Origin: Marinilabiliaceae bacterium JC017
Lineage (GTDB): Bacteria; Bacteroidota; Bacteroidia; Bacteroidales; Marinilabiliaceae
Length of the DNA stretch: 64,000 nucleotides
Assembly: GCA_004296775.1 (NCBI GenBank)
Contig: RHGE01000032.1
Coordinates: 1-64,000 of the forward strand
Direction: 5' to 3'
Below the pieces are notes generated by a model. It was not told the DNA's origin. It worked only from the letters and a program-made list of their open reading frames with translations, and did no database searches. Positions 28,001-36,444 of this stretch are shown here, one piece after another (the first letter of the stretch is position 1; the number at the start of each line of letters is the position of its first letter). Both the position numbers and the translations under genes were made by a program.

Positions 28001-29592
28001 TCCCCGGAGATATCCAATCCTTTGACCACGGATAAATTAACCAACAGATCAAACATGAAAGAGGCTTGCTGCTCCCCGTTTTTCCTGAATTCAGCCCCTG
28101 CCACACTTATGGGGAAACGATTAAACGACATAGGTTTTCCTCCAGTGGTTAATGCAAGGCATTCCACATCAAAATGTGGAGCGGTAGTGGCAATTTTCAT
28201 CCCCTCAAATGCGATAGACGGAATATCCAACAGGTCTTTCCCTCCCCCTCCATCACTTTGCTTGGAGACCTCAAACGAAATGTTACCATATAACAGGGCA
28301 GTTGCCTCAAACTTCTGGTCATACTGCATGACATCAATCCGGGAAGAGGGGTCAAGCTCTACCCGGGCCGCAAAAACATTGAAATTGATTTGCCCATTAT
28401 TAACAACTCCAAAATGATAATCCCCCGAATTATCACAAAAGGCATCATACTGCAATGGTTCACTGGCCCCTTGAATTTGTAGCTTTCCATCCAATCCTAA
28501 TTTCCGGAACTCACCGGTAAAAAACTCCATCTCAAAGTGATCAATGGACATGGGCCACTTGGATAAACGCCCATCTCCAAGGCCAATTATGTCTGCACCT
28601 CCTACTTTCCCCGTCAATCCGTAATTATCCAGTATTAAATCACTGGCATAAAAAGAAGGAGGTGCCGATTTGTTGCCTTTAAATTTGGATGACAGAAAGA
28701 CTTCTACCGACTTAGCATATAAGCCACGCCATAGATTAGCTTTATCCCCTGTAAAACCACCAGGATACTTTGCCGGAAGTTTAAATCCCGGTGCATTACT
28801 CATATCGCTAAAATCAAGAACGACCTCCTTGAAAGCAAAATACGCCTCGTCAAATCCCCTTATTTTAAACGGATCCAAAGAAAAGGATAAATACACATTA
28901 TTGAAATCAGCAGCCGTTATAAAGAAATCATAGCTCAACTTTCCAGGTTGTTTCTTTCCTGTTCTGGGATCTACCTTAATGAATTTTTCCTCACTTAATT
29001 CAATCGCTCCTTTAATCCCCAATTCTTTAAATCCGTTACAATCCCAATCCACATAGCTTCCTTGCTTCCAATACAGAAAAGAGTTATCATTAATTTTGGT
29101 CCGCATCTCTGTCCCCAATTCTAACTTACAACCATTGATTAACCCACTTTTAAAAGTAAAAGCAACGTTGTTGGCAACAAACTTCACCTTCTTTCCATCA
29201 ATTGGATTCTTAAGAACCATAAATGCACGAAATTCAGCGTAATCTTTATGTATAACCGCCGAGTCAATTACGATCATATAATTACCATCACCCGCACTCA
29301 ATCCAATTGGTAAGGTCATTAAACGAAGAGAATCAAGGTGATCAACAATTCGTTTTTTATCTTTTACCCATTGACTGATCTGTTCATATTTATCAATGCC
29401 CTTCTGAAGCTCATTCGTTAATTCATCAGGAGTATTAACAGTTACCATATCATTCTCAACTACTACCGAAAACTCATCAAACTGCCTTACCGCTCCTTCT
29501 GAATAATCCTCCGCATTCAGGACATAAGGAAAAAACAGAGCAAATAAAGTGCTCCAGATAAAAATGATTAAATGCTGCGTGTTCTTTTTCAT
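25084..29592 (-). CDS. Giant exported beta-rich protein of unknown family
   Basis: Encodes 1502 residues starting with a signal peptide (MKKNTQHLIIFIWSTLFALF, cleavage near Ala27). Residues ~30-130 are partly helical. From ~130 to ~1000 there are long runs of amphipathic strands with recurring F-x-G, G-x-L-x-I and acidic turns. A glycine-rich segment lies near 625-650 (GPLGIPAGPFILNGFGGGLY). The last ~450 residues hold Ig/FnIII-like parts (VSFQEQKDGKW, RVVAKV). There is no T9SS tail. The middle segment resembles the C-terminal repeats of the TANFOR protein (compare LGGRFGYNYSIDF there), which suggests a shared module. The gene starts 19 bases after the upstream gene. I do not recognise the function; large size and export point to a surface or periplasmic assembly. 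Confidence 0.8.
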   Translation of the reverse strand: MKKNTQHLIIFIWSTLFALFFPYVLNAEDYSEGAVRQFDEFSVVVENDMVTVNTPDELTNELQKGIDKYEQISQWVKDKKRIVDHLDSLRLMTLPIGLSAGDGNYMIVIDSAVIHKDYAEFRAFMVLKNPIDGKKVKFVANNVAFTFKSGLINGCKLELGTEMRTKINDNSFLYWKQGSYVDWDCNGFKELGIKGAIELSEEKFIKVDPRTGKKQPGKLSYDFFITAADFNNVYLSFSLDPFKIRGFDEAYFAFKEVVLDFSDMSNAPGFKLPAKYPGGFTGDKANLWRGLYAKSVEVFLSSKFKGNKSAPPSFYASDLILDNYGLTGKVGGADIIGLGDGRLSKWPMSIDHFEMEFFTGEFRKLGLDGKLQIQGASEPLQYDAFCDNSGDYHFGVVNNGQINFNVFAARVELDPSSRIDVMQYDQKFEATALLYGNISFEVSKQSDGGGGKDLLDIPSIAFEGMKIATTAPHFDVECLALTTGGKPMSFNRFPISVAGAEFRKNGEQQASFMFDLLVNLSVVKGLDISGETRIGVKADIGGDHWKYNGLAVELIRFEASKGEAFHLAGEVAFADSDPVYGDGFRGMIDARFSEFEMKAIAVFGKVNGEQYFFVDALLIPGPLGIPAGPFILNGFGGGLYTLMRQAMPGETASSFGESLSGIRYLPDEKVSFGFKATVKAGFINKAIVDAKLSYEMSFTKSGGIHTIGFYGEAVVLSPQKQFALTDLKKMISDNTAGEKQSVGLSETMRVTVSMVMNNVEKTFHSEMELYLNVVGVLKGVGDNNRAGKGVFHYDREKWYLHLGTPQNPIGLNFIGLMEVTSYFMAGHDIPDAMMMNQKVLDYLNMSQKDFNGNREEGELNSGNGLAFGAHFAIDTGDLTFLIFYAQFEMGGGFDVMLLDYGSNAYCEGRSGPVGINGWYAKGQAYAYFGGAIGIKVRVFGRRKKYEIIDVRAAAAIRVEGPNPTWMKGVVGGKYKILGGLIKGTCRFEATVGEKCKLRTLKDLSDLEIIGGITPVDNSEEVDVFALPQVVFNLPVDKVLRISEDEHLTKIFRIKLKEFAVYQENQKIEGVLQWSDDKKTLVYSSEDMYHSKTNYRVVAKVSFQEQKDGKWQAYTDDSGKEYVESKEAVFMTGERPTRIPGHLIEYSYPIARQLNFYQDEYPKAYITFNRGVSDYFSSQDGNSQKGRWVPFNGQPVYSELTYRKSDKTVETLVPDHLKHGAVYQFELVNVPKEGDNDLDRNVVESETESLKEGETTSVITTRDATSTITDADETVFYNIPFRCSKYNVFLAKLKANENKVDALRPVSTAIYVPSVYVVNDELFDAFEMHGQGKYEPLIQCEAQLAQADWYQANIFPLMYEHYPIGGTCITYRTLGELGLPPTKPVDVRQYGYYSFLTDDQISVGGIDFNGGETNFLYALPVIWAKDYAHLRNKLSVKFRNKEIAVTPQVSRILNKYPWPQTSRGNYPISIKYVLPGRKTVTSSKVVNLKNELYLEQINLKDHE

Positions 29593-29611
29593 GAAGATAG
29601 GTTATAGCCAA

Positions 29612-30556
29612 TTAGTCAAAGGTGGTAATATAGGTTTCCCTGTTCTCTTTAATCCAGGCCCGTACCCTTGCCAGGGCCCCGGAATAATCCTCAACATCCA
29701 GGTCGCCCGAAGCGACCAAGGCAACCGGAAAATCTGCCATACAGGGAGCCACCAGCTCCAGGAGCCGGTAGCCACAATTGATCGCTATCTCGTTATCGGG
29801 ATTGGCAGAGGTACAATGCTCTTCTTCCTTCAATATTTCATCGAGGATAAAATCTATGACCTGCCTGTTTTGCAGGTAGAGTAAATCGGGAACCAGGTGG
29901 AACACCACCTGATCATTCATGCCTACTTGCTTCACCTGATCAAGGCAGTAATCAACACTGGCCCCATCACCCATTCTTCCCAGCACCAATTGAACATTCC
30001 ATTTATCACGATTGGTATACTGCTCCTCCGAATCCCGTGCAGACTCCAGGAAAGTAATTAGCTCATGCATCTGAAGAGTACCTGCTAACCGAATCATCTT
30101 TCCAAAATGTGCCGGATACCCCATTATAATGGAGGCTAACCGCCCGCGGCTTTGGGTATTAAACCAACCTATGGGCACCTCTTCTAAATAATTTAATACC
30201 CGATATAACAAACCGGCATCTTCATCAGATAAACCTTTATCGATCAATACAAACACCCCCCTGTATTTAACAGCATCCATAGGGGATTTCATGACTAATT
30301 TATATACCAATAAATATGACAGATACCGTATTTGATTATCCTCATTGGACAAATAATATTCCACTTCACTTAACAACTCCCCTTGGTCGGTATTATCAAT
30401 TAAAAGGGAAATGTCATTATATACACTATTGCCTTGCTGATAGGCCTCAAATACACTTTCCAGATTTTTGCAACCTTGCGCATATGACTCTAAATTAAAT
30501 ACACATAAGCACACAACCATCACGTTTAAACCGAAAACAAACTGCTTTGTCGTCAT
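29612..30556 (-). CDS. Exported helical (HEAT-like) protein, first gene of the secreted-protein operon
   Basis: Encodes 314 residues. The N-terminus has a signal-peptide-like hydrophobic stretch (GLNVMVVCLCVFNL) ending near AQG. The mature part is rich in paired amphipathic helices, with spacing and motifs resembling HEAT-type repeats (EVEYYLSNEDNQIRYLSYLL, LVLGRMGDGASVDYCLDQV). No catalytic motif is visible. It lies directly behind the best promoter-like element of this locus and 19 bases ahead of the 1502-residue gene. Probable role: a binding or assembly factor for the giant proteins (inference). The HEAT-like label rests on helix pattern only. Confidence 0.75.
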   Translation of the reverse strand: MTTKQFVFGLNVMVVCLCVFNLESYAQGCKNLESVFEAYQQGNSVYNDISLLIDNTDQGELLSEVEYYLSNEDNQIRYLSYLLVYKLVMKSPMDAVKYRGVFVLIDKGLSDEDAGLLYRVLNYLEEVPIGWFNTQSRGRLASIIMGYPAHFGKMIRLAGTLQMHELITFLESARDSEEQYTNRDKWNVQLVLGRMGDGASVDYCLDQVKQVGMNDQVVFHLVPDLLYLQNRQVIDFILDEILKEEEHCTSANPDNEIAINCGYRLLELVAPCMADFPVALVASGDLDVEDYSGALARVRAWIKENRETYITTFD

Positions 30557-30635
30557 GACACTTTAATTAAGATAGGCATTTCTCTTATCTACACACATAA
30601 ATACATAATCATACGAAAAACAATCAAAACAGGTT

Positions 30636-30665
30636 CAAAACTACCAACAATTATTGAGTACACAA
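30636..30665 (-). promoter_or_regulatory. Promoter of the secreted-protein operon
   Basis: On the minus strand TAGTTTTG (30643-30636) matches the Bacteroidota -7 consensus TAnnTTTG, and a TTG (30665-30663) lies 19 bases upstream as the -33 element. The start codon of the first gene follows about 80 bases downstream. No other equally good promoter was seen before the following genes of the operon. Confidence 0.65.
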
Positions 30666-30893
30666 TGATTCTATTTAATGATTTTTAACATGTACATAAT
30701 CATATAGAACTCTTAGAATAGAAGAAGAAGTGCAAATCGTAACTGCATTATTAAACTCAATACTCCCGTACATATTGTTCTTTCATTATCGCAACTACGC
30801 AACATGGCAAAAAAAGAACTTAATACCTCTTTTCATTTCGATACTTCATGCATAGGTAAGAATACGAGACACAGGCTCGGGACATCCGGGCCA

Positions 30894-30963
30894 GAGAGCA
30901 TGTCCAAAAAAAGGAATTCATTCGGTACAGGACATTATCTTTTTTTCACCGCGGAGACGCTGA
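30894..30963 (+). repeat. Perfect 70-bp direct repeat, right copy
   Basis: Identical to 375-444, same orientation, with looser similarity extending to about 31000. It lies just outside the promoter end of the secreted-protein operon. Confidence 0.95.
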
Positions 30964-31057
30964 ATCGCGAAGTTTTTTTGATTTTGTATTCCTCTGCAAC
31001 TCCCCGCCTCTGCGATTGTTGTTTTACATTTTATTTTCTCGGCGACTTTGCGTCTAC

Positions 31058-31320
31058 TATATAACTCTTTTAAATCTTGACTGGTTATGTTACAGTCAAA
31101 CCACCCCGATTTTCAAACCACCCCCGCCCCCTCCTAATTCTTTCAGGAGGGGAAAGGAGTGACCGGGCGAAAAGAAAATGAATTACGAGAATTTGACTCC
31201 TTTTAGTAGATATGTAGAACAATCCTCTCTGCATCCCATTAGATCTGCGTGAGACCAATGGTACTGGTAGCGTCAATTTAGAGTTATCTCACCACTTGTT
31301 AGTATGTCAAGACTTGAAGA
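31058..31320 (+). repeat. Dispersed repeat A, right copy 1
   Basis: Matches the reverse complement of 1-196 and, over its full length, the direct copy at 34270-34530 (including 'caatttagagttatctcacc' and 'gttagtat.tca'). Contains the 'cccctcct'/'aggagggg' hairpin. No gene. Confidence 0.85.
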
Positions 31321-31352
31321 CTCTGCGGTTAATTATTTCTTTTTCGCAGCTT

Positions 31353-31425
31353 TACAAGGAAGAAGCTTCGCACCCTCAGGTCAACAACCAGCAACCTGGA
31401 AGCGTCCGAAGGACCTGACAGCGTA
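31353..31425. repeat. Composite repeat C core, copy 7
   Basis: Right two-thirds identical to the copies at 779-4395; the left arm is altered. It is followed by the conserved spacer and the longest tandem array. This is the only copy on this side of the secreted-protein locus. Confidence 0.8.
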
Positions 31426-31527
31426 AACACCTCCCAACAACCGCAGCGCACAACAAGCACACGAAGAGATATTTGCAACCCTATTTAATCCAAACCATAG
31501 CCGGCTAATTACAGCCAATCAACTTTT

Positions 31528-31702
31528 GTCGTGCCTAGTCAACGTCGTTGTCGTACCTAATCAACCTACGTTGTCGTGCCTGATCAACCTATGTTGTCGT
31601 GCCTAGTCAACCTACGTTGTCGTACCTAGTCAACCTACGTTGTCGTGCCTAGTCAACCTACGTTGTCGTGCCTGGTCAATCCACGTTGTCGTAGCTATGC
31701 GC
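31528..31702 (+). repeat. Tandem array of 22-23 bp units (7 units plus a partial)
   Basis: First unit 22 bases, then six 23-base units of the type gtcgtgcctagtcaacctacgtt, with A/G and T/C changes at a few fixed positions, then a partial unit and the tail 'gcgcttttttgaaaattacc'. Same build as the arrays at 3399, 4498 and 4908 but longer. Confidence 0.9.
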
Positions 31703-31873
31703 TTTTTTGAAAATTACCTCTCCCCTCGTTTTTTTTACAAAACACACTTTCGATTGACATTCGGGGAATATATTCGGGAAGTATTCACAAAACAGCATTT
31801 GTTTATTTATCCTTCTTTTTACACCTGAAGAAAAACATTAATACAGTCCTGACAGATTACATAAATCTTTCTT

Positions 31874-31881
31874 TATTTTTG
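31874..31881 (+). promoter_or_regulatory. Promoter -7 element of the exporter gene
   Basis: TATTTTTG followed by 'cggcc' fits the Bacteroidota -7 consensus. A clear TTTG at -33 is missing. If used, the exporter mRNA has a leader of about 165 bases, which contains a possible 42-codon reading frame (31947-32075) overlapping the start of the exporter gene. Confidence 0.5.
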
Positions 31882-32052
31882 CGGCCAAAAAGGAAAGGAC
31901 GCCTTTGAAAATACGGTATTATTACCTGCCACGCCCCGCCTGATTAATGGAGATCACAGGTATGGAGCAAAAGCGGGAACGAAAGATATTTACCAGGATG
32001 GCAGAAGGCAGAAAATCCCTTATCAGCACAATTAATCAGAACCAATCAAGAC

Positions 32053-33360
32053 ATGCAAATTCCTCAGCAATATAAATTCATCGTACAATTGGGCAAAGCC
32101 TTACACACCTATGGTGTGCCGTCCTATAAATCACAAATCTATTTATCACAAATATCGAAAAGGAAAGGCATTAAGGGCAGTTTTATGGATACACCCACCT
32201 GGATCAACTATGTGTTTTATGAAGAAGAGGACCAGACGTACAATTATGTGGAGTGTGTTCCTCCCGGCGAACTCAACCTGGGAGCCCTCTCAAGAATCAT
32301 TGAAATAGCCAATAAAGTTTTGTCGGATGAATTGAGCTTTGAACAGGCAAAAAAAGAAATTGAGCAGATCAAAAACGCCCGGCCGGAATATGGGAAATTC
32401 ATCGTATTACTTTCCTTCATGCTATCTGCCGGATCGTTCAGTGTCATCTTAGATACCAGCTGGACGTCGGTTATTACGGCTTCTTTGCTGGGTGCTATTA
32501 TATATGGAATTCAATACCTGGCTCAAAAATCATGTTATATCCGCAGCACATTGGAGTCACTGGTGGCTTTTATCGCTACTATTGGTACCGGCCTGCTGTC
32601 ACTCCGTTTTTCACAGATTGATATCTCAATGACCATTCTGGCCTCCATCATTATTTTTATTCCGGGATTGTCCATCACCAGCGCCCTGGAGGAGATCACT
32701 TCAAAGAGCCTGGTTTCGGGCACTGCCAAACTATTCGATGCCTTGATTTCGCTTTTCAAACAATTTTTCGGCGTAGTACTGGGACTGGCCACCCTGCCGC
32801 TGTTTGTGGATTTAAAACCCAACCAGGTAATAAACGATATTCCGGAATGGATGGATTACTTTGCCATCATCATCTTATCATTAAGCCTGATGCCGGTGTT
32901 AAAAGTGCGTCCCAAAGACATGTTTTTAGGCGTTACAACCGGCTTTATCTGTTTCTTCACCACGACATTTTTAGAGCCAACAGGCATATTAGTAAGTATC
33001 TTTTTGGGATCCATTACGGCTGTTACCATCAGCAAACTATTCAGTAAAATAAACCGGGCACCGCAACTGGTATATCTTATCCCTGGAATTATAATGCTGG
33101 TTCCAGGAAGTAAAGCCTTCATTGGATTAAGCACTGTTTTTCTTAACTCATCAACCTCCCACTCCAGTAACATGGGCGAACAGATATTATACATCTTCAT
33201 GGGTATTATTGGAGGATTGCTATTCTCCGGCACCTTTATGGATCGCAGTTTAATTCAAGGAGCAAAACACCACTCAGCGCATGTTCCCTTTAACAAACCC
33301 ACTTCCCTTCTCCACCATTTCAAAACAAAGACCGGAAGAATGGACAAGTCTGAAAAGTAG
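32053..33360 (+). CDS. Threonine/serine exporter family membrane protein (ThrE-like)
   Basis: Encodes 435 residues. The N-terminal ~110 residues are soluble (DUF1212/ThrE-type, with GKALHTYGVPSYK and the G-x-x-x-D-T-P segment), followed by about ten hydrophobic membrane segments. The first is FIVLLSFMLSAGSFSVIL and the last ILYIFMGIIGGLLFSGTF. The conserved G-x-x-I-x-F-I-P-G-L-S-I-T motif (residues ~200-215) and a second block LIPGIIMLVPGSKAF (~340) are the two half-domains that are separate proteins (YjjP/YjjB-like) in some bacteria. The family exports threonine, serine or small dicarboxylates across the inner membrane; the substrate cannot be read from the sequence. The gene is monocistronic, lying between two direct copies of repeat A. 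Confidence 0.9.
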   Translation: MQIPQQYKFIVQLGKALHTYGVPSYKSQIYLSQISKRKGIKGSFMDTPTWINYVFYEEEDQTYNYVECVPPGELNLGALSRIIEIANKVLSDELSFEQAKKEIEQIKNARPEYGKFIVLLSFMLSAGSFSVILDTSWTSVITASLLGAIIYGIQYLAQKSCYIRSTLESLVAFIATIGTGLLSLRFSQIDISMTILASIIIFIPGLSITSALEEITSKSLVSGTAKLFDALISLFKQFFGVVLGLATLPLFVDLKPNQVINDIPEWMDYFAIIILSLSLMPVLKVRPKDMFLGVTTGFICFFTTTFLEPTGILVSIFLGSITAVTISKLFSKINRAPQLVYLIPGIIMLVPGSKAFIGLSTVFLNSSTSHSSNMGEQILYIFMGIIGGLLFSGTFMDRSLIQGAKHHSAHVPFNKPTSLLHHFKTKTGRMDKSEK

Positions 33361-34269
33361 TCAGATTTGAGTATCAAGTATCAAGACTTTTAAATAACAG
33401 GAAAGGTTATAGCCAGCTATATTATTTATAGTACATTAAGCTTTAATCAGGCTGTTGTGAGTTTTTCAATGGCCCAAAACTGTTATCCAAAAACTAACGA
33501 TCTATTGAGAATTTTTACAAGAGATCATAAACTGCCTACAATGCGTTGTTAATTCCCCATTCTCCCATTAGGGAATACTTTTTTGGCGTCCTGCCTCGCT
33601 TCAGGCTCGCCACCGCGCTTTCCGTTCCTACTCCTCGCTATCCCTTCCCGCCCATGCCAACACCTCGCTGTGGGGTATCCACTGCAATCGCTGGCCGAAA
33701 ACAAATTACAGGCAACAGTTACTAATTCAATGTGAATTATTCCAATTCAAAACTAAACACTGTTTTCAAAACAACTTAAGGCATTCATAATCTTTATTTC
33801 TAAATCACATTTCTACTCTTCCTTCCCATGCCCCCTGGCTTGGTTGCCTGCCATAAAAAAAACAATATATTCCTATTATCACCGTTCACCATTATAAACA
33901 TATCAAAAACACTTAAAACACAAGATCGATGAACTCTGTGACTCAACGTCTATCATATAACAAGTTTATATTTACTCAACAAATACGAAAAGGCCATGAT
34001 GTTGGGAAGCGGGCAGGCACGTCAAATAAGCGGGCCGGCGTAAGCGCGACGAAGATGAATGCGCGAATTCCGGCATGTGGGTCAGTAAAAATTCATCAAG
34101 GAGGTGGGCAGAAGCGTTTATTTGACTAGCGTTTTTTGCTTCGTTTTTGGGGCGATGCCAAAAATGAAGTAGGATTTGGGACAACGTCCCAATAAAACTA
34201 TTACTGAAGGACTAATGCTTATATATCATTTAATAAGCTTGTAAAACTATTAGCTTGATATCAATATGA
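33361..34269. other. Gene-free region with several intergenic repeats
   Basis: No convincing gene. It contains a 'gagtatcaagtatcaagac' motif (33369), also found near 55850, and a GC-rich block at 33584-33700 ('ctcgctatcccttcccgcc'). A further GC-rich block lies at 33990-34190 ('aagcgggcaggcac', 'catcaaggaggtgggcagaa', 'tttttggggcgatgccaaaa'). The last two have the look of widespread Bacteroidota intergenic repeats. Short open frames here cross repeat borders and show no protein signature. Confidence 0.55.
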
Positions 34270-34530
34270 CCATTGGCCATCTCTGATTATGATACAATCA
34301 AACCACCCCGATTTTCATTGCACACACAATGAAAATCACCCCTCCTAAATCTTTTAGGAGGGAAAAGGAGTGACCGGGCGAAAAGAAAATGAATTACGAG
34401 TATTTAACAGATGTGTAGAACAATTCTTCCTGCATTCCTTTGGATCTGCGGGAACCTGCGTAAAACCAAAGGTACTGATAGCCTCAATTTAGAGTTATCT
34501 CACCTTTTGTTAGTATATCAGGACCTGAAG
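34270..34530 (+). repeat. Dispersed repeat A, right copy 2
   Basis: Direct copy of 31058-31320, with 'caatcaaaccaccccg', the hairpin 'cccctcctaaa..tttaggaggg', 'gaccgggcgaaaagaaaat' and 'caatttagagttatctcacc'. Together the two copies flank the exporter gene as ~260 bp direct repeats 3.2 kb apart. Confidence 0.85.
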
Positions 34531-34534
34531 ACTC

Positions 34535-34710
34535 TGTGTTCGCAGTCCCTTAAAGAGAAATATTTGAAAAACTGAAAAGGTGAGAAATTGAAACAAACAT
34601 GCAAATTCATTTTACACACAGGACAATCGTGTGATCGACGAAGTCAACAATAAAAAACAACTCTGTGACTCAGTGTCTGTTTTCACAGTCTAAAATCTAA
34701 ATTCAAACAC
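34535..34710 (+). repeat. Upstream module shared with the ridA leader
   Basis: Shares with 48411-48616 the stretches 'tgttcgcag', 'atatttgaaaaactgaaaag', 'gtgagaa', 'caaacatg.aaattca.ttt', 'acaca.agga' and 'aactctg..ctcagt.tct'. In both places the module ends a few bases before the start codon of an unrelated gene. No promoter consensus was found inside it. Confidence 0.7.
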
Positions 34711-36192
34711 ATGAAAACCATAAAAACACTATGCCTTCTGCTGGCCTTATTACTCACAAGATGCACCGAACCTCAGAAACAAGAGGTATTCAAATTAAAT
34801 TACAACAGCACAACCTACGTAAATTTTAATGTTTCCAATTGTACCGACACCACTGAATACTATTTTCTATATAATTCACTCTTTCCATTTGATCAAATCA
34901 GTGATAAATTAATCATCAGTAAAGACTCTGTTTATTCCTTTTGTCTTAATGTAAGCCACCCTATTACGGTACACTTCCCTGATAAGAATCATCGTATTGC
35001 TCTTGAGTTTTTTCTACTCCCCAACGATACTCTGAACATTCATTTTAATGCAGCCAATAATATTAAACTCTCTAATGCTGTTACCTATCAAGGCAAAACA
35101 GCTTCCATATCCAACTACCTGACAAAAGGGAAAAAATATATAGCCCCATGTCCAAGAAAAGATGAAACAGTTGAAGATTACAACTCATCTATCGATTCCC
35201 TGACGCAATTAAAATTGAAAGCACTGGAAGAGTACAATAAAAAAGAAAGCCTTCCCGCCTGGTATCTTGAACACGAAAAAACAAACATTCTATATAATGG
35301 TGCAAATGATAAAATGGCACAGTTTGATCAAAGGCAAGCTTTTTTCAATCAACAAATGACCAAACCTGACAATATGATACAACAACTGGGCATCCCTGTT
35401 AACAACCCGAAGGCCCGGTATTGTGATACTTATTTCTGGCTATTAGCATCTATTCGTCCCGAAAAATATGATACCCTGTTATTTCAAAAAAGAGATGATG
35501 ATACATTTTTCAATTACACCATTGACAACATGGAAACATTGAAAAAGTACCTGAAGAAGGATGTAATGTCATTTTTTGCGGGCGTTCGTATCTCAGGCTG
35601 GTTAAGCTCAAAATTTCTTAATGATCTTGACAACAATCAGCTTTCAGGTTATATGCAAAAAGTAGATTCACTCATCAGCTATGCCACTCCCCTGATCAGC
35701 GACACCACCATACTAAACTCATTACTGGCCTATAAAGAATCACAATTAAAAAAAGTCAGGAAAAGAGTTTTACTGAAAAAAGGAGATAAAGCGCCTAACT
35801 TCTATCTGCGTTCCATGGATGGGAAAACAATTAACCTAAATCATTACAAAGGCAAAAAGGTTCTGATTAATTTTTGGGGAACCTACTGCCATCCGTGCAT
35901 CAAATCAATCCGGAAAAAGAATATGATTTTCCAAAAATACAACAACAAAAACTTGATCATGATCAACATATGTCTTGATGCGCAAGTTGAAAAATGGAAA
36001 GAACTCATTCATAAAAATGACTTTCAAGGTAGGCATGTAATATGCAAAGGCAATTGGGAGAAAAACTTAAGGATGAATTATAACATCAACACCATTCCTC
36101 ACTCAACGTTAATTGATGAAGAAGGTCTTGTGATTGCCAATAGAATTAAAACCAGTGAATCACTCTTGAATATACTGGATCAACAGTTCTAA
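34711..36192 (+). CDS. Thioredoxin-fold lipoprotein of the TlpA/ResA type
   Basis: Encodes 493 residues beginning with a lipoprotein signal (CLLLALLLTRC, Cys18 as lipidation site), so it should be membrane-anchored facing the periplasm. Residues ~20-350 form a helical and strand-rich N-terminal region of the kind seen in Bacteroidota TlpA-like proteins. Residues ~355-493 are a thioredoxin domain with APNFYLRSMDG, the active-site motif C-H-P-C (NFWGTYCHPC) and the cis-proline loop (NTIPHSTLID). Expected activity is thiol-disulphide exchange in the cell envelope, for example cytochrome c maturation or repair. The partner is unknown and no related gene is adjacent. Confidence 0.9.
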   Translation: MKTIKTLCLLLALLLTRCTEPQKQEVFKLNYNSTTYVNFNVSNCTDTTEYYFLYNSLFPFDQISDKLIISKDSVYSFCLNVSHPITVHFPDKNHRIALEFFLLPNDTLNIHFNAANNIKLSNAVTYQGKTASISNYLTKGKKYIAPCPRKDETVEDYNSSIDSLTQLKLKALEEYNKKESLPAWYLEHEKTNILYNGANDKMAQFDQRQAFFNQQMTKPDNMIQQLGIPVNNPKARYCDTYFWLLASIRPEKYDTLLFQKRDDDTFFNYTIDNMETLKKYLKKDVMSFFAGVRISGWLSSKFLNDLDNNQLSGYMQKVDSLISYATPLISDTTILNSLLAYKESQLKKVRKRVLLKKGDKAPNFYLRSMDGKTINLNHYKGKKVLINFWGTYCHPCIKSIRKKNMIFQKYNNKNLIMINICLDAQVEKWKELIHKNDFQGRHVICKGNWEKNLRMNYNINTIPHSTLIDEEGLVIANRIKTSESLLNILDQQF

Positions 36193-36444
36193 TAAACACA
36201 ATGGATCGTTAGACTTTTTGATAATTGACATTAGACTGAATCACAATCATATCATGTGGTGGTTTCTCGTAAAGATCCTGCGGTAATTTAAACCCTGAAT
36301 TAATTAGGCGCTTATCAGTAATGTTTGTGTTTTTTTGGCAAGATATTCCAATCCCGGTTGTGTAATCTTGATACTTTTATCTCGTAATACGTTTCTGTCT
36401 TGTCCAGGCTAGGCTACTACAAAAAGTCAACGACCTATTGAAAT

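Noticed and set aside
30804-31064. Open frame of 86 codons starting MAKKELNTSFHFD
   Set aside because: The first ~18 codons look gene-like, but the rest is the 70-bp repeat and the 'gcggagacgc' motif read through. At most a gene start destroyed by the repeat; not enough to call.
31528-31702. CRISPR-like array of 22-23 bp units
   Set aside because: Units are directly adjacent with no unique spacers and differ by point changes; there are no cas genes in the window.
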